64,000 nucleotides of DNA from Catenulispora pinisilvae (GCF_015356865.1 NZ_JAAFZA010000025.1:1-64000), one strand, 5' to 3'; shown: positions 1-9,551, counted from the first letter of the stretch. The notes: generated by a model not told the origin, from the letters alone. A program made the numbers and translations.

Positions 1-148
1 CGCGCCTTGCGTACACAAGCCGGCGGACGAAAACAGGCGGTTTTTTCACAACGCCCTTAACCCCGTACGTGACCGGCGGCCTCCGTGCCCGACTCTCGTC
101 CAACCCGCAACCACACCACCAACACGGTGAACCAATCCAGCCAGCGCA
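1..148. other. Left-edge intergenic stretch
   Basis: This is the downstream flank of the minus-strand GH79-like gene that ends at 149. I see no open frame with a credible start, no strong hairpin and no RNA gene. A short T run (gttttttc, about 40-47) is the only compositional oddity. Confidence 0.5.
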
Positions 149-1606
149 CTAGTCGCCGGGCGGGCAGCTGGGCGTCACCTGGACCACAGCCGCGTCGTGC
201 GCGGGCACGCTCACCGCGACGGTGTTCGTGCCGCTGACGCCCAGGTTCGTCGGCGTCCCGGCGAAGCCGCCGTCGGCGTCGACGCTTCGGCCGCCGACGG
301 TGATGTCGGTCCCGCTCAGGTGGGAGCCGGCCAGCAGGTAGGAGCGGGCTGAGGCGGCGCTGGTCCGCAGCGTGACGGTCGCCGTGATCGCCGATCCGCT
401 CTTGTTGTCGACGACGACGTTGTCCCCGATCCCCCATGCGGTGACCCCTGGCGAGGCGGTGACGCTCGGGTCTCCGGTGACGGTCGCCTTGTACAGGCTG
501 CCGGTTCCGGCCAGCTTCCACAGCAGCTCTCCGTAGTAAACGCCCTGCACGCCGGAAGGGGTGACGCCGTCGCTGTTGAAGGTGATCGGCGTGTAGTAGA
601 GCGTGAACTGCGAAGAGACGCCGCCGTGGAAGTCCACCCCGGACCCGCCGTTCAAGGCGACTCCCTCCATGAAGTCCAGCGACCACAGCGCGGCGGCCTT
701 GGTGTCGCTGACTCCGGCCTTGCCTCCCGTGTAGTAGGAGTTGGCCTCGGTCATGCGCCAGCCGATCCCCGAGGTCTTCGCGGCGGCGGCTACCTTCGTC
801 TCGTCACCGCTGGGCCCTGACGGGTTGTCCGTCATCATGCTGGTGGTCGTGACCGTGGAGCTCGGTGCGCCGATGTAGTAGTGCGTGGACAGGAAGGCCA
901 GAGGACTGGACTTCTCATCGGCGGCGAAGGTGGCCGGCCAGTCGTCGGCGTAGAGGACTCCGGGGCCGTCGAACACCGCAGTGGGGACGGTTTTGAGGAT
1001 CGCCGAGGTGAACGAGTTGTAGACCGTCTCGTAGTCGCTCTCGGTGTTGTCGATCGAATACTGGTCGGGCTCGTTGCCGATCTCGAAGGCCGCCAGATGG
1101 CTGCCCAGCTTCCGCGACACGTACGCGGCCTCGCTGGCGGCGTTGTCGGCCGTGTTGGTGACTACCCCTTTTGCGATGTCGGAGGAACTCAGGCTGGTTC
1201 TGCCGTCGATGCCGTAGATGGCCTTCCATCCGGTCGCCTTCAGGAAGCCGGCCAGCTTGTCCACGTCGCCGGGCGCGATCTGGCCGACTGTGCCGCCTGG
1301 ACCGGACGCATTCCACGTGGTGTGGTTGACGAGGTTCCCACTGATGCGCAGATAGCCCGGACCCAACAGCTTGAACATGTTGATTAGCGCGGTATTCGAG
1401 GTCTCGAACACACCGGCCGCGATCCTGTCCTTCTCATAGCTGAATCCTGCGAACCCGGCGCCGACCGTGCCGGCGGCCGCGGTGCCGACCGTGATCGTCA
1501 CCGGGTAGGCCGACGCGGCGCCGGCCGGAGTACTGGTTGTGGGCAGCTCGCCGAGGACGAGCGCCAGCCCTGCGGCCGACAGCGCGCGTAGTCTCCGGTG
1601 TCGCAT
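149..1606 (-). CDS. Secreted GH79-like glycoside hydrolase (beta-glucuronidase/heparanase type)
   Basis: The 485-residue secreted protein has an Arg-rich N terminus and a hydrophobic signal peptide cleaved near AGAASA. The body reads as a clan GH-A TIM barrel. EIGNEPD places the acid/base Glu at residue 179 and MTEANSYY places the nucleophile Glu at about 287, the arrangement of the GH79 family. The last ~90 residues form the beta domain usual for GH79. The family removes glucuronic acid residues from proteoglycan- or arabinogalactan-type chains; the exact substrate is not shown. I chose ATG at 1606 because GGAGG lies five bases upstream; a TTG 12 bases earlier overlaps that ribosome site and is unlikely. 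It lies just downstream of, and in the same direction as, the GH92 gene. The gap is 54 bp, so the two may be co-transcribed. Confidence 0.85.
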   Translation of the reverse strand: MRHRRLRALSAAGLALVLGELPTTSTPAGAASAYPVTITVGTAAAGTVGAGFAGFSYEKDRIAAGVFETSNTALINMFKLLGPGYLRISGNLVNHTTWNASGPGGTVGQIAPGDVDKLAGFLKATGWKAIYGIDGRTSLSSSDIAKGVVTNTADNAASEAAYVSRKLGSHLAAFEIGNEPDQYSIDNTESDYETVYNSFTSAILKTVPTAVFDGPGVLYADDWPATFAADEKSSPLAFLSTHYYIGAPSSTVTTTSMMTDNPSGPSGDETKVAAAAKTSGIGWRMTEANSYYTGGKAGVSDTKAAALWSLDFMEGVALNGGSGVDFHGGVSSQFTLYYTPITFNSDGVTPSGVQGVYYGELLWKLAGTGSLYKATVTGDPSVTASPGVTAWGIGDNVVVDNKSGSAITATVTLRTSAASARSYLLAGSHLSGTDITVGGRSVDADGGFAGTPTNLGVSGTNTVAVSVPAHDAAVVQVTPSCPPGD

Positions 1607-1660
1607 CGTTGCCTCCAAAAGAAGGGGGTCATCCGTTTGTTGCGGTATTCCGGTGTTGTC

Positions 1661-3958
1661 CTAGCCCGCTGAGCCTTGGTAGGACGGCGGTGCCGCAGCT
1701 GCGGACGAAGCCCACGCCTTGGTCGGGGCGCTGCTGCCCAGGGCGAAGTCGAGCGTTCCGCCACTGGTCAGGGCGTTGGTCGGAGCGTAGGCGTTGTTCC
1801 AAGCCCGCGCCGTGCCGGTCGTCCCGGCGGCCCAGGTCGCGGACCGCACGTAGGGCGCGTCGTCTGCGGCGTTGTCGCCCTTGACGGTGAGCTTCTTGCC
1901 GGACGGCAGTGTGATGGCCACCTTGGGGAACAGTGGCGAGCCGAGTGCGAGGTCGGCGGTGCCCGGCGTCTCCGGGTACATGCCCAGCGCCGACCAGACG
2001 TACCAGGCGCTCATCGTGCCCAGGTCGTCGTTGCCGGCCAGGCCGCCGGGCGCGTCGGTCCAGACCTGGTCCTGGATCTTGCGGATCGCCGCCTGGGTCT
2101 TGACCGGCCGGCCGGTGTAGTCGTACTCCCAGGGGATGTCCAGGCTGGGCTCGTTGGTCAGGTCGGCGTGGCCGCCGCCACCGGTGAACGAGCTCAGGTC
2201 GGTGTCCAGGAACGTGTTCAGCTTCGCCTCGCCGCCCTCGGCGGCGGCCAGGCCCCGGATGTTGAACGGCACCATCGGCGTGTACTGCCAGGAGTCGCCC
2301 TCGGCGAAGTAGACCGAGGGTCTGTCGCAGCAGTAGCCCGAGCCGCCGGTCGGTGAGAAGCCGGACATCCAGGAGCCGTCGAGGTTGCGCGGCTGGATGA
2401 AGCCGGTCCCGCTGTCGAACAGGTCGCGCCAGTCCTGGGCGCGGTTGATGAAGGCGGCCTGGTCGGTCGGATCGTTCAATGCCTTGGCCAGGAAGGAGAT
2501 CGCGGCGTCGTTGCTGGCGTATTCCAGGGTGGTCGAGGCGGAGGCGTAGTAGTGCGGAGGCGTGGCCGAGCTGTAGGTGCCGTCGTCGGGCAGGTACCCG
2601 AGTTGTTCGAGATAGGCCAGGCCCGGTCGGATGTTGTTGCCGGTGGTGTCGGTCGCCTCGGTGACCATGTCCTGCAACGCGGTGTCCGCGTCGAAGTTCC
2701 TGGCGCCGAAGGCGTAGTAGTCGGCCAGGATGTCGTCGGCGGGGTCGCCGGCCATGTCGTAGGACTCGCCGTTGTTCAACGACCACTTGGGGAATTGGCC
2801 GGACTGCGTGTAGTCGTCGACCATCGACTGCGCGATGTCGCCGGCCACGGTCGGGTCCGCCAGGGCTGTCAGTTGCGCCTGCGTGCGGTAGATGTCCCAG
2901 CCGGAGAACGTGGTGTAGAAGGCGCTGTGGCCGGCGTCGACCGTCTCGACTGTCTTGCCGTCGGCGCTCAGGTACTCGCCGTTGCTGTCGCTGAAGACCT
3001 GTGGGAACAGCAGCGAGTGGTACAGCGCGGTGTAGAACACGGTCTGCTGGGTGCTGGTGCCGCCGCTGACGGCGAGTCGGTCCAACAGGGTGTTCCAGGC
3101 GTTGTGCGCGTGGGTGTGCACCGTGGCGAAGTCGAAGGCCGGGTTCGGGTTCTCCGCCTGCCAGTTGCCCTTGGCGTCGGCCGCCGACACATACGACAGG
3201 CCGACCTTGGCCTGAACCGCGGTGGTCGCGGTGCTGCTGGTGCCGAAGCTGACGTAATCCGTGCCGTGGGCGGTGATCGGCTGGTCGAAGACCATGTCGA
3301 AGTACACCGTGTACTTCGGGGAGTGGCCGCCGAAGTTTCCCGTCGTCTCCTGCCCGCTGGCCTCGTTGGCCGAGACGTAGGTGAACGTGACTCCGGAGTC
3401 GGCGGCTTCGCTGTGGCCCATCTTGAAGACCAGGTTGGCCGTCTGAGCGGTGGCCGGGAAAGTGAACCGGGCCATCCCTGAGCGGGTTGTGGTCGTGAGT
3501 TCGGTCTTGATGCCGTCGTCCGTCGTCAGGCTGTAGTAGCCGGCGTCGGCTGTCTCGTTCGTGTGCGAGAACGTGGCGTTCGCGCTGGTGTTGACGGCTC
3601 CCAGAGACGGCAGGATCGGGAAGTCGCCCGCGACGGGATCCCCGGGCCCTGGGACGTGGGTGAGGGAGTACCCCATCAGGGTGCTGTCGCTGTACGCATA
3701 GCCGCCGCCGGGCGGACGAGTGGGCGAGGTGTCCGGCGACCACTGGACCATCCCGAACGGCGAGTCGGCGCCGGGAAAGTCGTTGGCGCCATTGGCGGTG
3801 CCGATGAACGGGTTCACCAGCGAGGCCGGATCGGTGACGGCCGTCGGGGCAGTGGCCGACGCGACGGCGTGGGGTATGGACACCCCGGCCATCGCCAGCG
3901 CGCCGACGAGCAGCGAGCGGACGACGGCTTTCGGGATCAGGGGGACTCTCAGGTCCAT
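1661..3958 (-). CDS. Secreted GH92 alpha-mannosidase
   Basis: The 765-residue secreted enzyme has a signal peptide (hydrophobic core SLLVGALAMAGVSIP). NPFIGTANGANDFPGA near the mature N terminus and GNDDLGTMSAWYVWSALGMY in the C-terminal half are hallmark blocks of GH92, the Ca2+-dependent exo-alpha-mannosidases. DIPWEYDYTGRP is the substrate-pocket block. Members trim alpha-1,2/1,3/1,6-linked mannose from fungal mannan or N-glycans, so fungal wall debris is a plausible food source (inference). ATG at 3958 is preceded by AAAGGAG at good spacing; the frame is open further upstream but without signal-peptide logic. It is divergent from the GH27 gene across 426 bp and upstream of the GH79-like gene. 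Confidence 0.92.
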   Translation of the reverse strand: MDLRVPLIPKAVVRSLLVGALAMAGVSIPHAVASATAPTAVTDPASLVNPFIGTANGANDFPGADSPFGMVQWSPDTSPTRPPGGGYAYSDSTLMGYSLTHVPGPGDPVAGDFPILPSLGAVNTSANATFSHTNETADAGYYSLTTDDGIKTELTTTTRSGMARFTFPATAQTANLVFKMGHSEAADSGVTFTYVSANEASGQETTGNFGGHSPKYTVYFDMVFDQPITAHGTDYVSFGTSSTATTAVQAKVGLSYVSAADAKGNWQAENPNPAFDFATVHTHAHNAWNTLLDRLAVSGGTSTQQTVFYTALYHSLLFPQVFSDSNGEYLSADGKTVETVDAGHSAFYTTFSGWDIYRTQAQLTALADPTVAGDIAQSMVDDYTQSGQFPKWSLNNGESYDMAGDPADDILADYYAFGARNFDADTALQDMVTEATDTTGNNIRPGLAYLEQLGYLPDDGTYSSATPPHYYASASTTLEYASNDAAISFLAKALNDPTDQAAFINRAQDWRDLFDSGTGFIQPRNLDGSWMSGFSPTGGSGYCCDRPSVYFAEGDSWQYTPMVPFNIRGLAAAEGGEAKLNTFLDTDLSSFTGGGGHADLTNEPSLDIPWEYDYTGRPVKTQAAIRKIQDQVWTDAPGGLAGNDDLGTMSAWYVWSALGMYPETPGTADLALGSPLFPKVAITLPSGKKLTVKGDNAADDAPYVRSATWAAGTTGTARAWNNAYAPTNALTSGGTLDFALGSSAPTKAWASSAAAAPPSYQGSAG

Positions 3959-4384
3959 GGGCAGCTCCTTTGTCCGGTAGACCCGTCGAGCCGTACCCGC
4001 TGCCGTCGCGTGGTGCGGCAGAGCCAGACTCATCTGCTCGACTACGGTCACTGATACCGCTGCCGGCCGGGTGGCGAATCAAGCCCATGATTTGCCGCGG
4101 AGATCCGGGTGTCAACGGTGCCGCGACCCTGTGAACTGCCCATGAATTCAACTGGCAGTCATCCGGTGATCAGCCGTTGACCGCCCGAACGCCACTGCCT
4201 AGCGTTCTGGCCATCCGGACCGGTGCCCGTCGAAACGCCTCACCCGGCGCGGCATAAGCGACTCTGCGAAACGTCGAACACCCCTCATCAGAACTGCGGA
4301 GGCGGGCACTCGCCTGCGCCCTGCGGCGTGCCACGAGCTCGCGAGGGATCTCGTCTCCAGTCACCACAGAAGGTGGATTCCATC
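3959..4384. other. Divergent intergenic region between GH92 and GH27
   Basis: This is 426 bp of non-coding sequence between divergent secreted glycosidases. It holds the GH92 ribosome site (complement of about 3962-3968), a candidate sigma-70-like promoter for the GH27 gene (separate entry) and the GH27 ribosome site (gaaggtgg, about 4368-4376). I found no clear palindromic operator. Confidence 0.5.
4177..4205 (+). promoter_or_regulatory. Candidate promoter for GH27 gene
   Basis: TTGACC (4177-4182), a 17-bp spacer and TAGCGT (4200-4205) match a vegetative actinobacterial promoter well. It lies 180 bp ahead of the GH27 start and points at it. No transcript evidence is available. Confidence 0.4.
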
Positions 4385-6289
4385 ATGAGTAAGCGGCTTC
4401 TCTCTGTGGCGACGGTCTTGATGACCGTCGCCGCGTCCGGTGTCCTCTGGAGCGTGGCGGTCCAGCCCGCTGTCGCGGTGTCCGCGCCGGGCGACATCGC
4501 CGACCACACCCTGGCCGGCGTGCCGACGATGGTCATCCGTCCGGGGTCGTGGCGGGACACGAACGACACGCTGATGCGGCAGGACGCCGACGCGGCCGCG
4601 GCCGACGGCCTGGCGGCCAAGGGCTGGGCCGTCGTCGCGGTCGACGACGACTGGATGATCCAGGCGAACGGCAAGGACTGGGACGGCACGCAGGTCGTCC
4701 CGGCGTCCCAGAACGGCCGCGACCTCCACGGGAACCTGATCGCCTCGCCCAGCAAGTATCCGAAAGGCATCAAGGCCACGATCGACTACGTCCACAGCAA
4801 GGGCCTGAAGTTCGGTATCTACGAGGACGGCGGCACCGAGACCTGCGACGGCGGGTCGGGCAGCTGGGATCATTTCACCCAGGACATGAATTACTTCGCG
4901 TCCCTGGGCGTGGACTACATCAAAATGGACTACTGCCACAACTACGACAACACCTCCAACGGCTGGCCCCTGAACACGCAGAACGACGCCGACCAGGCCG
5001 TCACCGCCTACGAGGACGCAGCCGCCGCGATCGCGGCGGCCAACGCGAAGTACCGCACGCACATCGTGCTCAACGAGTCGGCGCCGGCCTACTTCAACTG
5101 GGACGACAAGAGCACCGGCAGCCCGCTGTTCCAGGAAGTCATGGCCGGAGCCGGATTGTCGGCGCAGGAGTGGCGGATGGCCGCCGACAGCGGCGGTGGT
5201 GACTGGGCGTCGATGCTGACGGTCGCAGCCCAAGGCCTCGCCTCGGCCCCCTACGCGCGCGCCGGCCATTTCAACGACCTGGACCAGCTGACGATCGGCC
5301 AGTCCTCGATGACCGAGGCCCAGCAGCAGGCCGAGTTCAGCCTGTGGTCGGTGCTGGCCGCGCCGTTGAACATCAAGGTGTCCGGTACCGCCGGGTTCAC
5401 CCCGCAGGTGGTCGCCGACGCCGGCAACACCGACGTCATCGCGGTCGACCAGGACCGGCTCGGGGTCCAGGGCAAGCTGATCTCGACCAGCGCCGACGCC
5501 GACGTCTACGCCAAGCCGCTGGCCAACGGCGACTACGCGGTGCTGCTGCTCAACAAGTCCACCACCGCGCAGACGATCTCCACCACGGGGCTCGCGGCCG
5601 GCACCTCCTCCACCGACTTCACCCTCACCGACCTGTGGAGCAAGAAGACCACCTCCAGCACCGGCGCCATCTCGGCCACGGTCCCGGCCACCAGCGCTGT
5701 GCTGTACCGGGTGCACCCGAACCAGTCCGGCCATTTCTCCACCTGGCGCACCGCGCTCAACGCCACCGTGATCAGCGATGACGACGCCGCCACCGAGGGC
5801 TGCTTCGACCGGGCCTGCGACAGCTTCTCCGCCGACGCCCTGGCTGCCGGCGGCGCCACCGCCGGGGGCAAGGTCACGGTTGCCGGCCAGAGCTTCGACT
5901 GGCTCGACAACGGCTCCGGCCGCTTCGACAGCATCACCGCCGACGGCCAGACCATCGACTACTACGGCAGCGGAAGCACCCTCGGAATCCTGGGCGCGTC
6001 CAGCGGCGGCGACACCTCCGGCACCATCACTTTGACCTACAGCGACGGAACGACGAGTACTGCGACGCTCGGCTTCCCCAGCTGGGTCACCGGTCACCCG
6101 ACGGCGTTCGGCGACACGACCGCCGTCACCACGCTGCACCGGGACACCCCGCACGGCCCCGGCCAGGCCCGCGCCGCCCACTACGTCGTGTCGTACGCGC
6201 CGGCGGCGATCACCCCCGGCAAGAGCCTGGTCTCCATCACGCTGCCGAACAAGCCGGCGCTGCACGTCTTCTCCATCACCAAGTCCTGA
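4385..6289 (+). CDS. Secreted GH27 alpha-galactosidase-like enzyme with extra C-terminal beta domain
   Basis: The 634-residue secreted protein has a signal peptide ending near VQPAVAVSA. The GH27 barrel covers about residues 40-390. VDYIKMDYC supplies the nucleophile Asp182, EWRMAAD the acid/base Asp268, and GHFNDLDQLTIG corresponds to the family WNDPDM block. A beta-sandwich of about 390-450 follows (LLLNKSTTAQTIS). GH27 enzymes remove terminal alpha-galactose, or in some members alpha-GalNAc or beta-arabinopyranose. The last ~180 residues (FSTWRTALN to the end) are a separate domain sharing GSTLGILG and a terminal HVF block with the C terminus of the GH3 protein at 15336-19001. ATG at 4385 follows gaaggtgg and opens a clean signal peptide; the upstream extension of the frame looks non-coding. 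The stop codon is embedded in a 17-bp tandem repeat. Confidence 0.88.
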   Translation: MSKRLLSVATVLMTVAASGVLWSVAVQPAVAVSAPGDIADHTLAGVPTMVIRPGSWRDTNDTLMRQDADAAAADGLAAKGWAVVAVDDDWMIQANGKDWDGTQVVPASQNGRDLHGNLIASPSKYPKGIKATIDYVHSKGLKFGIYEDGGTETCDGGSGSWDHFTQDMNYFASLGVDYIKMDYCHNYDNTSNGWPLNTQNDADQAVTAYEDAAAAIAAANAKYRTHIVLNESAPAYFNWDDKSTGSPLFQEVMAGAGLSAQEWRMAADSGGGDWASMLTVAAQGLASAPYARAGHFNDLDQLTIGQSSMTEAQQQAEFSLWSVLAAPLNIKVSGTAGFTPQVVADAGNTDVIAVDQDRLGVQGKLISTSADADVYAKPLANGDYAVLLLNKSTTAQTISTTGLAAGTSSTDFTLTDLWSKKTTSSTGAISATVPATSAVLYRVHPNQSGHFSTWRTALNATVISDDDAATEGCFDRACDSFSADALAAGGATAGGKVTVAGQSFDWLDNGSGRFDSITADGQTIDYYGSGSTLGILGASSGGDTSGTITLTYSDGTTSTATLGFPSWVTGHPTAFGDTTAVTTLHRDTPHGPGQARAAHYVVSYAPAAITPGKSLVSITLPNKPALHVFSITKS

Positions 6290-6327
6290 CGGCCACCAAG
6301 TACTGACGGCCACCAAGTCCTGACGGC
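6278..6327 (+). repeat. 17-bp tandem repeat across the GH27 stop codon
   Basis: The unit accaagtcctgacggcc occurs three times (6278, 6295, 6312; single-base differences). The first copy contains the GH27 stop TGA. Because 17 is not a multiple of three, the three TGA triplets fall in three different frames. Confidence 0.85.
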
Positions 6328-6503
6328 GCCACGATCGCGATGTCGCTCGGTAGTAATCGGCTGCCGGAGTTTCACGCCGCGCGACTTTGCGATCCGCTCC
6401 ATGCAGCCGAGGCTCGGGCTCGCGGATGGTCTCGCAGATGGTGGAGCACGGCGTCGGACCCCGGGGGCTGGAGGAAAACGGATAGCAACCGTATTCTGTC
6501 CGA
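6328..6503. other. LacI-gene upstream region with possible autoregulatory site
   Basis: This is the gap between the GH27 repeat and the LacI gene. ACGG-ATAGCAA-CCGT at 6478-6492 is a small inverted repeat directly before the GTG start and could be an autoregulatory operator. ctggaggaaaac just before it could also serve as the ribosome site, but the spacing is long. Confidence 0.3.
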
Positions 6504-7655
6504 GTGCCGAAACGATCAGATCCCGACCGCGAATCCGCCGACGTCGCCGGTGTGGGCAACCGGGACGGCGCGGTGACCCCGCCGTCGGCCGAGGACGGCG
6601 GCACCCCGCGCGCCGCGACCATCCGCGACGTCGCCGCCCGGGCCGGCGTCTCGGTGGCGACGGTGTCCCGAGCGCTCAGCGGGCAGTACCCGGTCGCCAA
6701 CGCCACGCGCGCCCGGGTCCAGCGCGCCGTGCGGGACCTGGACTACGTGGTCAACGCCCACGCCCGGGCGTTGACCGGCAGCAAGTCCAAGACCATCGCG
6801 GTCCTGCTCTCGGACATCGCCTCGCCCTTCTACAGCCGGATCGCGCACGGCGTCGAGCAGCAGGCCTCCGCGGAGAAGCGGCTGATGATGGTCTGCGCGA
6901 CGCACGGCGACCCGGAGCGCGAGGTCGGCCTGGTCGAGATGCTTCGCGAACAGAGCGTCGACGCGGTGGTCCTGGTCGGCGGCATCGTCGACACGCCGGA
7001 GTACCGCGAGCGGATGGCGAGGCTGGCCCGGCTGCTGGACACCGCCGGCTCGCGCCTCGTGCTGTGCGGGCGGCCCTCGCCCGGGGAGGACCTGCCGGTC
7101 ACGGTGGTGGAGTACGAGAACTCCGGCGGGGCGTTCGCGGCGGCCAGCTACCTGATGGACAAAGGGCACCGCGACATCCTGTTCCTCGGCGGCGTCGGCC
7201 CGGACACCACCACCCAGGACCGGCTCGACGGGTTCCGGCGGGCTCTGGCGTCCCGCGACCTGTCCGCGGACGAGCCGGGCCGCATCCTGACCGGCGGTAA
7301 CAGCAGGCAGTTCGGCTACGACACGATAAGGGCGCGCCTGCTCCGGGAAGAGCTGGACTTCACGGCGATCCTCGCGTGGGACGATCTGGTGGCCGCCGGC
7401 GCGATGACCGCGCTGCGCGAGGCGGGGGTCGACGTGCCGGGGCGGGTCTCGATCCTCGGCTACAACGACGAGCAGATCGCGCAGGACCTGGTCCCGCCGC
7501 TGACCTCGGTCTCGATCCCGCACACCGAGCTCGGCCGGTCCGCGGTGCGCCTCGCGCTGCACCGCGAGGACCCGGCTGTGGCCTCGTCGCAGCACATCAC
7601 CCTCGGCACGCACATCGTCGTCCGCGGCTCGGTGCGGGAGGCCGCCCGGCGGTGA
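6504..7655 (+). CDS. LacI/GalR-family transcriptional regulator
   Basis: The 383-residue protein has a LacI helix-turn-helix at about residues 39-60 (TIRDVAARAGVSVATVSRAL), the hinge helix, and a periplasmic-binding-protein-like sensor domain from about 95 to the end (KTIAVLLSDIASPFYSRI; GYNDEQIAQDLVPPLTSVS). A ~37-residue polar extension precedes the DNA-binding domain; an internal start is possible, but no better ribosome site is evident. Such regulators repress sugar-uptake and glycosidase genes until a sugar binds. It lies between the GH27 gene and, convergently, the LplABC-type importer operon, so that importer is the natural target (inference). Candidate operators are at 11466-11480 and 11664-11678. 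Confidence 0.9.
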   Translation: MPKRSDPDRESADVAGVGNRDGAVTPPSAEDGGTPRAATIRDVAARAGVSVATVSRALSGQYPVANATRARVQRAVRDLDYVVNAHARALTGSKSKTIAVLLSDIASPFYSRIAHGVEQQASAEKRLMMVCATHGDPEREVGLVEMLREQSVDAVVLVGGIVDTPEYRERMARLARLLDTAGSRLVLCGRPSPGEDLPVTVVEYENSGGAFAAASYLMDKGHRDILFLGGVGPDTTTQDRLDGFRRALASRDLSADEPGRILTGGNSRQFGYDTIRARLLREELDFTAILAWDDLVAAGAMTALREAGVDVPGRVSILGYNDEQIAQDLVPPLTSVSIPHTELGRSAVRLALHREDPAVASSQHITLGTHIVVRGSVREAARR

Positions 7656-7693
7656 TCGCGGGGCGAGCGGACTCGTCCTGATCCGACCACAGG

Positions 7694-7733
7694 CCTCGTC
7701 GGCGAGAGATCCACGATCTCCTCGCCGACGAGG
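7694..7733. terminator. Bidirectional hairpin terminator
   Basis: The left arm cctcgtcggcgagagat and right arm atctcctcgccgacgagg pair over 17 bp with one bulged G around a 5-nt loop (ccacg). It sits between the convergent LacI and solute-binding protein genes and would stop both. There is no long T tract, which is usual in actinobacteria. Confidence 0.85.
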
Positions 7734-7780
7734 CTGTCGCGCTTCGGCTGCCGGTCTCGGCGAAACCTCTCCGCGCCGTT

Positions 7781-9442
7781 TCAGCTGTGCAGCTTGCCGT
7801 ATTCGGCGGCCAGCTCGGCCGCGATCGCGTCGCCGCCCTGGCTCTTCCAGCTCTTCACGACGCCGTCCCACGACGACACCGGCTGCTTGCCGGTGACGAT
7901 GTCGTTCACGCTGTCGTCGATCAGCTGGAGCAGCGTCGGCCACTTCTTGTTGAAGGTCGGCGACTGGATGCCCAGCGAGGGGTCCGCGACGCCCTTGGGC
8001 ACGATGTCCATCTGGGCCTGGTAGCAGCGCTTGGCCGCCTCGGGCTGGCCCGGGATGTAGTTCACCAGCGGCGGCGCGGCGATGTACTTGAACGGCAGGT
8101 TCACGTTGTTCTCGACCTTGCCCAGGTCGGTCGGGACCGAGGGGCCGCCGTCCTTGCCCCGGGTGAAGTGGACGCCTTCGATGCCGTAGTTGATGAGCTC
8201 GTACTCCTTGGAGCCGAACGGCGCGGCGAAGAAGTTCAGCACGTTCAGCAGCATCTTGATCCGGGCCGGGGGTGCCTGCTTGAGCGCGGTGTAGCCGAAG
8301 TAGCCGCTGGCGAACCAGGGCGTCGGCGCGGTTCCGGCGTCGTAGGGGCGGACGAAATCGACGGTGGAGGTGCTGCCCATGGTCGTCGCGAAGGAGGTGA
8401 AGGCGCCGAAGCCGTCGGTGTCGCTGAGGTAGGTGCCGTTCTGGAAGTAGCTCTTGCACTGGACGGTCGACGTCGTCAGCGCGCCCGGGTCGTACAGGCC
8501 CTTGCCGAACCAGTCGGCCATCGTCGCGACCGACGCCTTGAACTCGTCCGTGCCGTACGTGGTCGTGAAGGCACCGCCGGACAGCTGCCACAGATTGGGG
8601 GCGCCGTGCACGCCCGCGTGGGAGAGGTAGCCGAAGTTCGCGGCCGTCGAGGTGCCGAGCGCGAAGTGGCCCTTGGCGTTCAGTGTCTGGAGGCCCTTGG
8701 TCAGGTCGTCTTTCTTGAGCCCGCCGACGGTCGGCCGCCAGATGCTGGCCTGCGTGAACTTGTCAGAGTTCGCGTAGAACGAGTTGCCCAGCCGCGGCCG
8801 GTTGGTCGGCACGGCATAGATCCGTCCGCCGACGCGTCCCATGGCGTCCCAGGTGAAGCCGGGGATCGCGGCGAGGTTCGGGTAGTTCTTCGCCCCGGCG
8901 TCGCCCGACAGGTATTCGGTGAGGTCGGCGCACTTGGCTTGGATGAACTGAGCCTGATTCGGCAGCGGGTACAGGCCGAGCATCATGATGTCCGGCAGAT
9001 CGCCGGCGGCCATCATGGTCGAGTACTTCACCACGAAGTCGGCGTCGGCCACCATGGTCAGCTCGATGTCCACCCCGGCGGCGTCGTTGACGGCCTTCCA
9101 CAGCTGGTTGGCGTCCGGGCCCTTCGGCGGGGCGCCGTAGGTGACCATCATGACTTTGACCGTGGAGCCGTCGCCGGGCTTGGCGGGCACCGACTGCACC
9201 AGGTTCTGGGGGTAGTGCAGGAAGGTGTCCTGGACGCCGCCGGCCGTGCCTGGAAAGTCGGGGTTCAAGCCCTTGACCGGGGTGTAGGTGGGCCAGGGGG
9301 CCAGTTGCTTGCCGGCATTGCTGGCACTGGTCGCGCCGGACTTGCCGGCCCCGCAGGCCGCCAGGGACGGGACTGCGGCCGCTGCGACCGCGGCGGCTGC
9401 CGACGCCCGCAGAATCGCGCGCCGGGAGTAATCGGTGCTCAT
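7781..9442 (-). CDS. LplA/YtcQ-type oligosaccharide-binding lipoprotein
   Basis: The 553-residue extracellular solute-binding protein starts with a Tat-like SRRAILR motif, a long hydrophobic stretch and the lipobox LAAC, so it is probably exported folded and lipid-anchored. At ~550 residues it is longer than typical CUT1 binders (~420) and matches the family that partners LplB/LplC permeases (complex plant or host oligosaccharides). It is the last gene of a three-gene minus-strand operon: permease 11425-10451, permease 10454-9549, then this gene after 106 bp. No ATPase gene is present; a shared MsiK/MsmX-type ATPase elsewhere is expected from family knowledge. ATG at 9442 is preceded by aaggagt (complement of about 9448-9454). 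Confidence 0.88.
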   Translation of the reverse strand: MSTDYSRRAILRASAAAAVAAAAVPSLAACGAGKSGATSASNAGKQLAPWPTYTPVKGLNPDFPGTAGGVQDTFLHYPQNLVQSVPAKPGDGSTVKVMMVTYGAPPKGPDANQLWKAVNDAAGVDIELTMVADADFVVKYSTMMAAGDLPDIMMLGLYPLPNQAQFIQAKCADLTEYLSGDAGAKNYPNLAAIPGFTWDAMGRVGGRIYAVPTNRPRLGNSFYANSDKFTQASIWRPTVGGLKKDDLTKGLQTLNAKGHFALGTSTAANFGYLSHAGVHGAPNLWQLSGGAFTTTYGTDEFKASVATMADWFGKGLYDPGALTTSTVQCKSYFQNGTYLSDTDGFGAFTSFATTMGSTSTVDFVRPYDAGTAPTPWFASGYFGYTALKQAPPARIKMLLNVLNFFAAPFGSKEYELINYGIEGVHFTRGKDGGPSVPTDLGKVENNVNLPFKYIAAPPLVNYIPGQPEAAKRCYQAQMDIVPKGVADPSLGIQSPTFNKKWPTLLQLIDDSVNDIVTGKQPVSSWDGVVKSWKSQGGDAIAAELAAEYGKLHS

Positions 9443-9507
9443 GATGGACTCCTTGGATGGGCTGCGCCGTGGGACGCGAAAGCGCTGTCCCGCGGCTCGA
9501 CGGGAAG

Positions 9508-9551
9508 TCAGGCAGGTCAGGCAGGTCAGGGAAGTCAGGGAAGTCAGATCA
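9508..9551 (-). repeat. 9-bp tandem repeat after the LplC-type permease stop
   Basis: On the minus strand, CTGAC-containing 9-bp units (CTGACCTGC / CTGACTTCC) repeat five times immediately downstream of the permease stop TGA (9549-9551). They give TGA triplets at complement positions 9544, 9535, 9526, 9517 and 9508. They fill part of the 106-bp gap before the solute-binding protein gene. Confidence 0.8.

Noticed and set aside
1629-4151. 840-codon open frame overlapping the GH92 gene in another frame
   Set aside because: Arg/Pro/His-rich frame shadow with no recognisable motif; the GH92 hallmark blocks lie in the neighbouring frame.
4361-6706. 781-codon open frame opposite the GH27 gene
   Set aside because: Antisense shadow; the plus strand holds the signal peptide and GH27 catalytic motifs.
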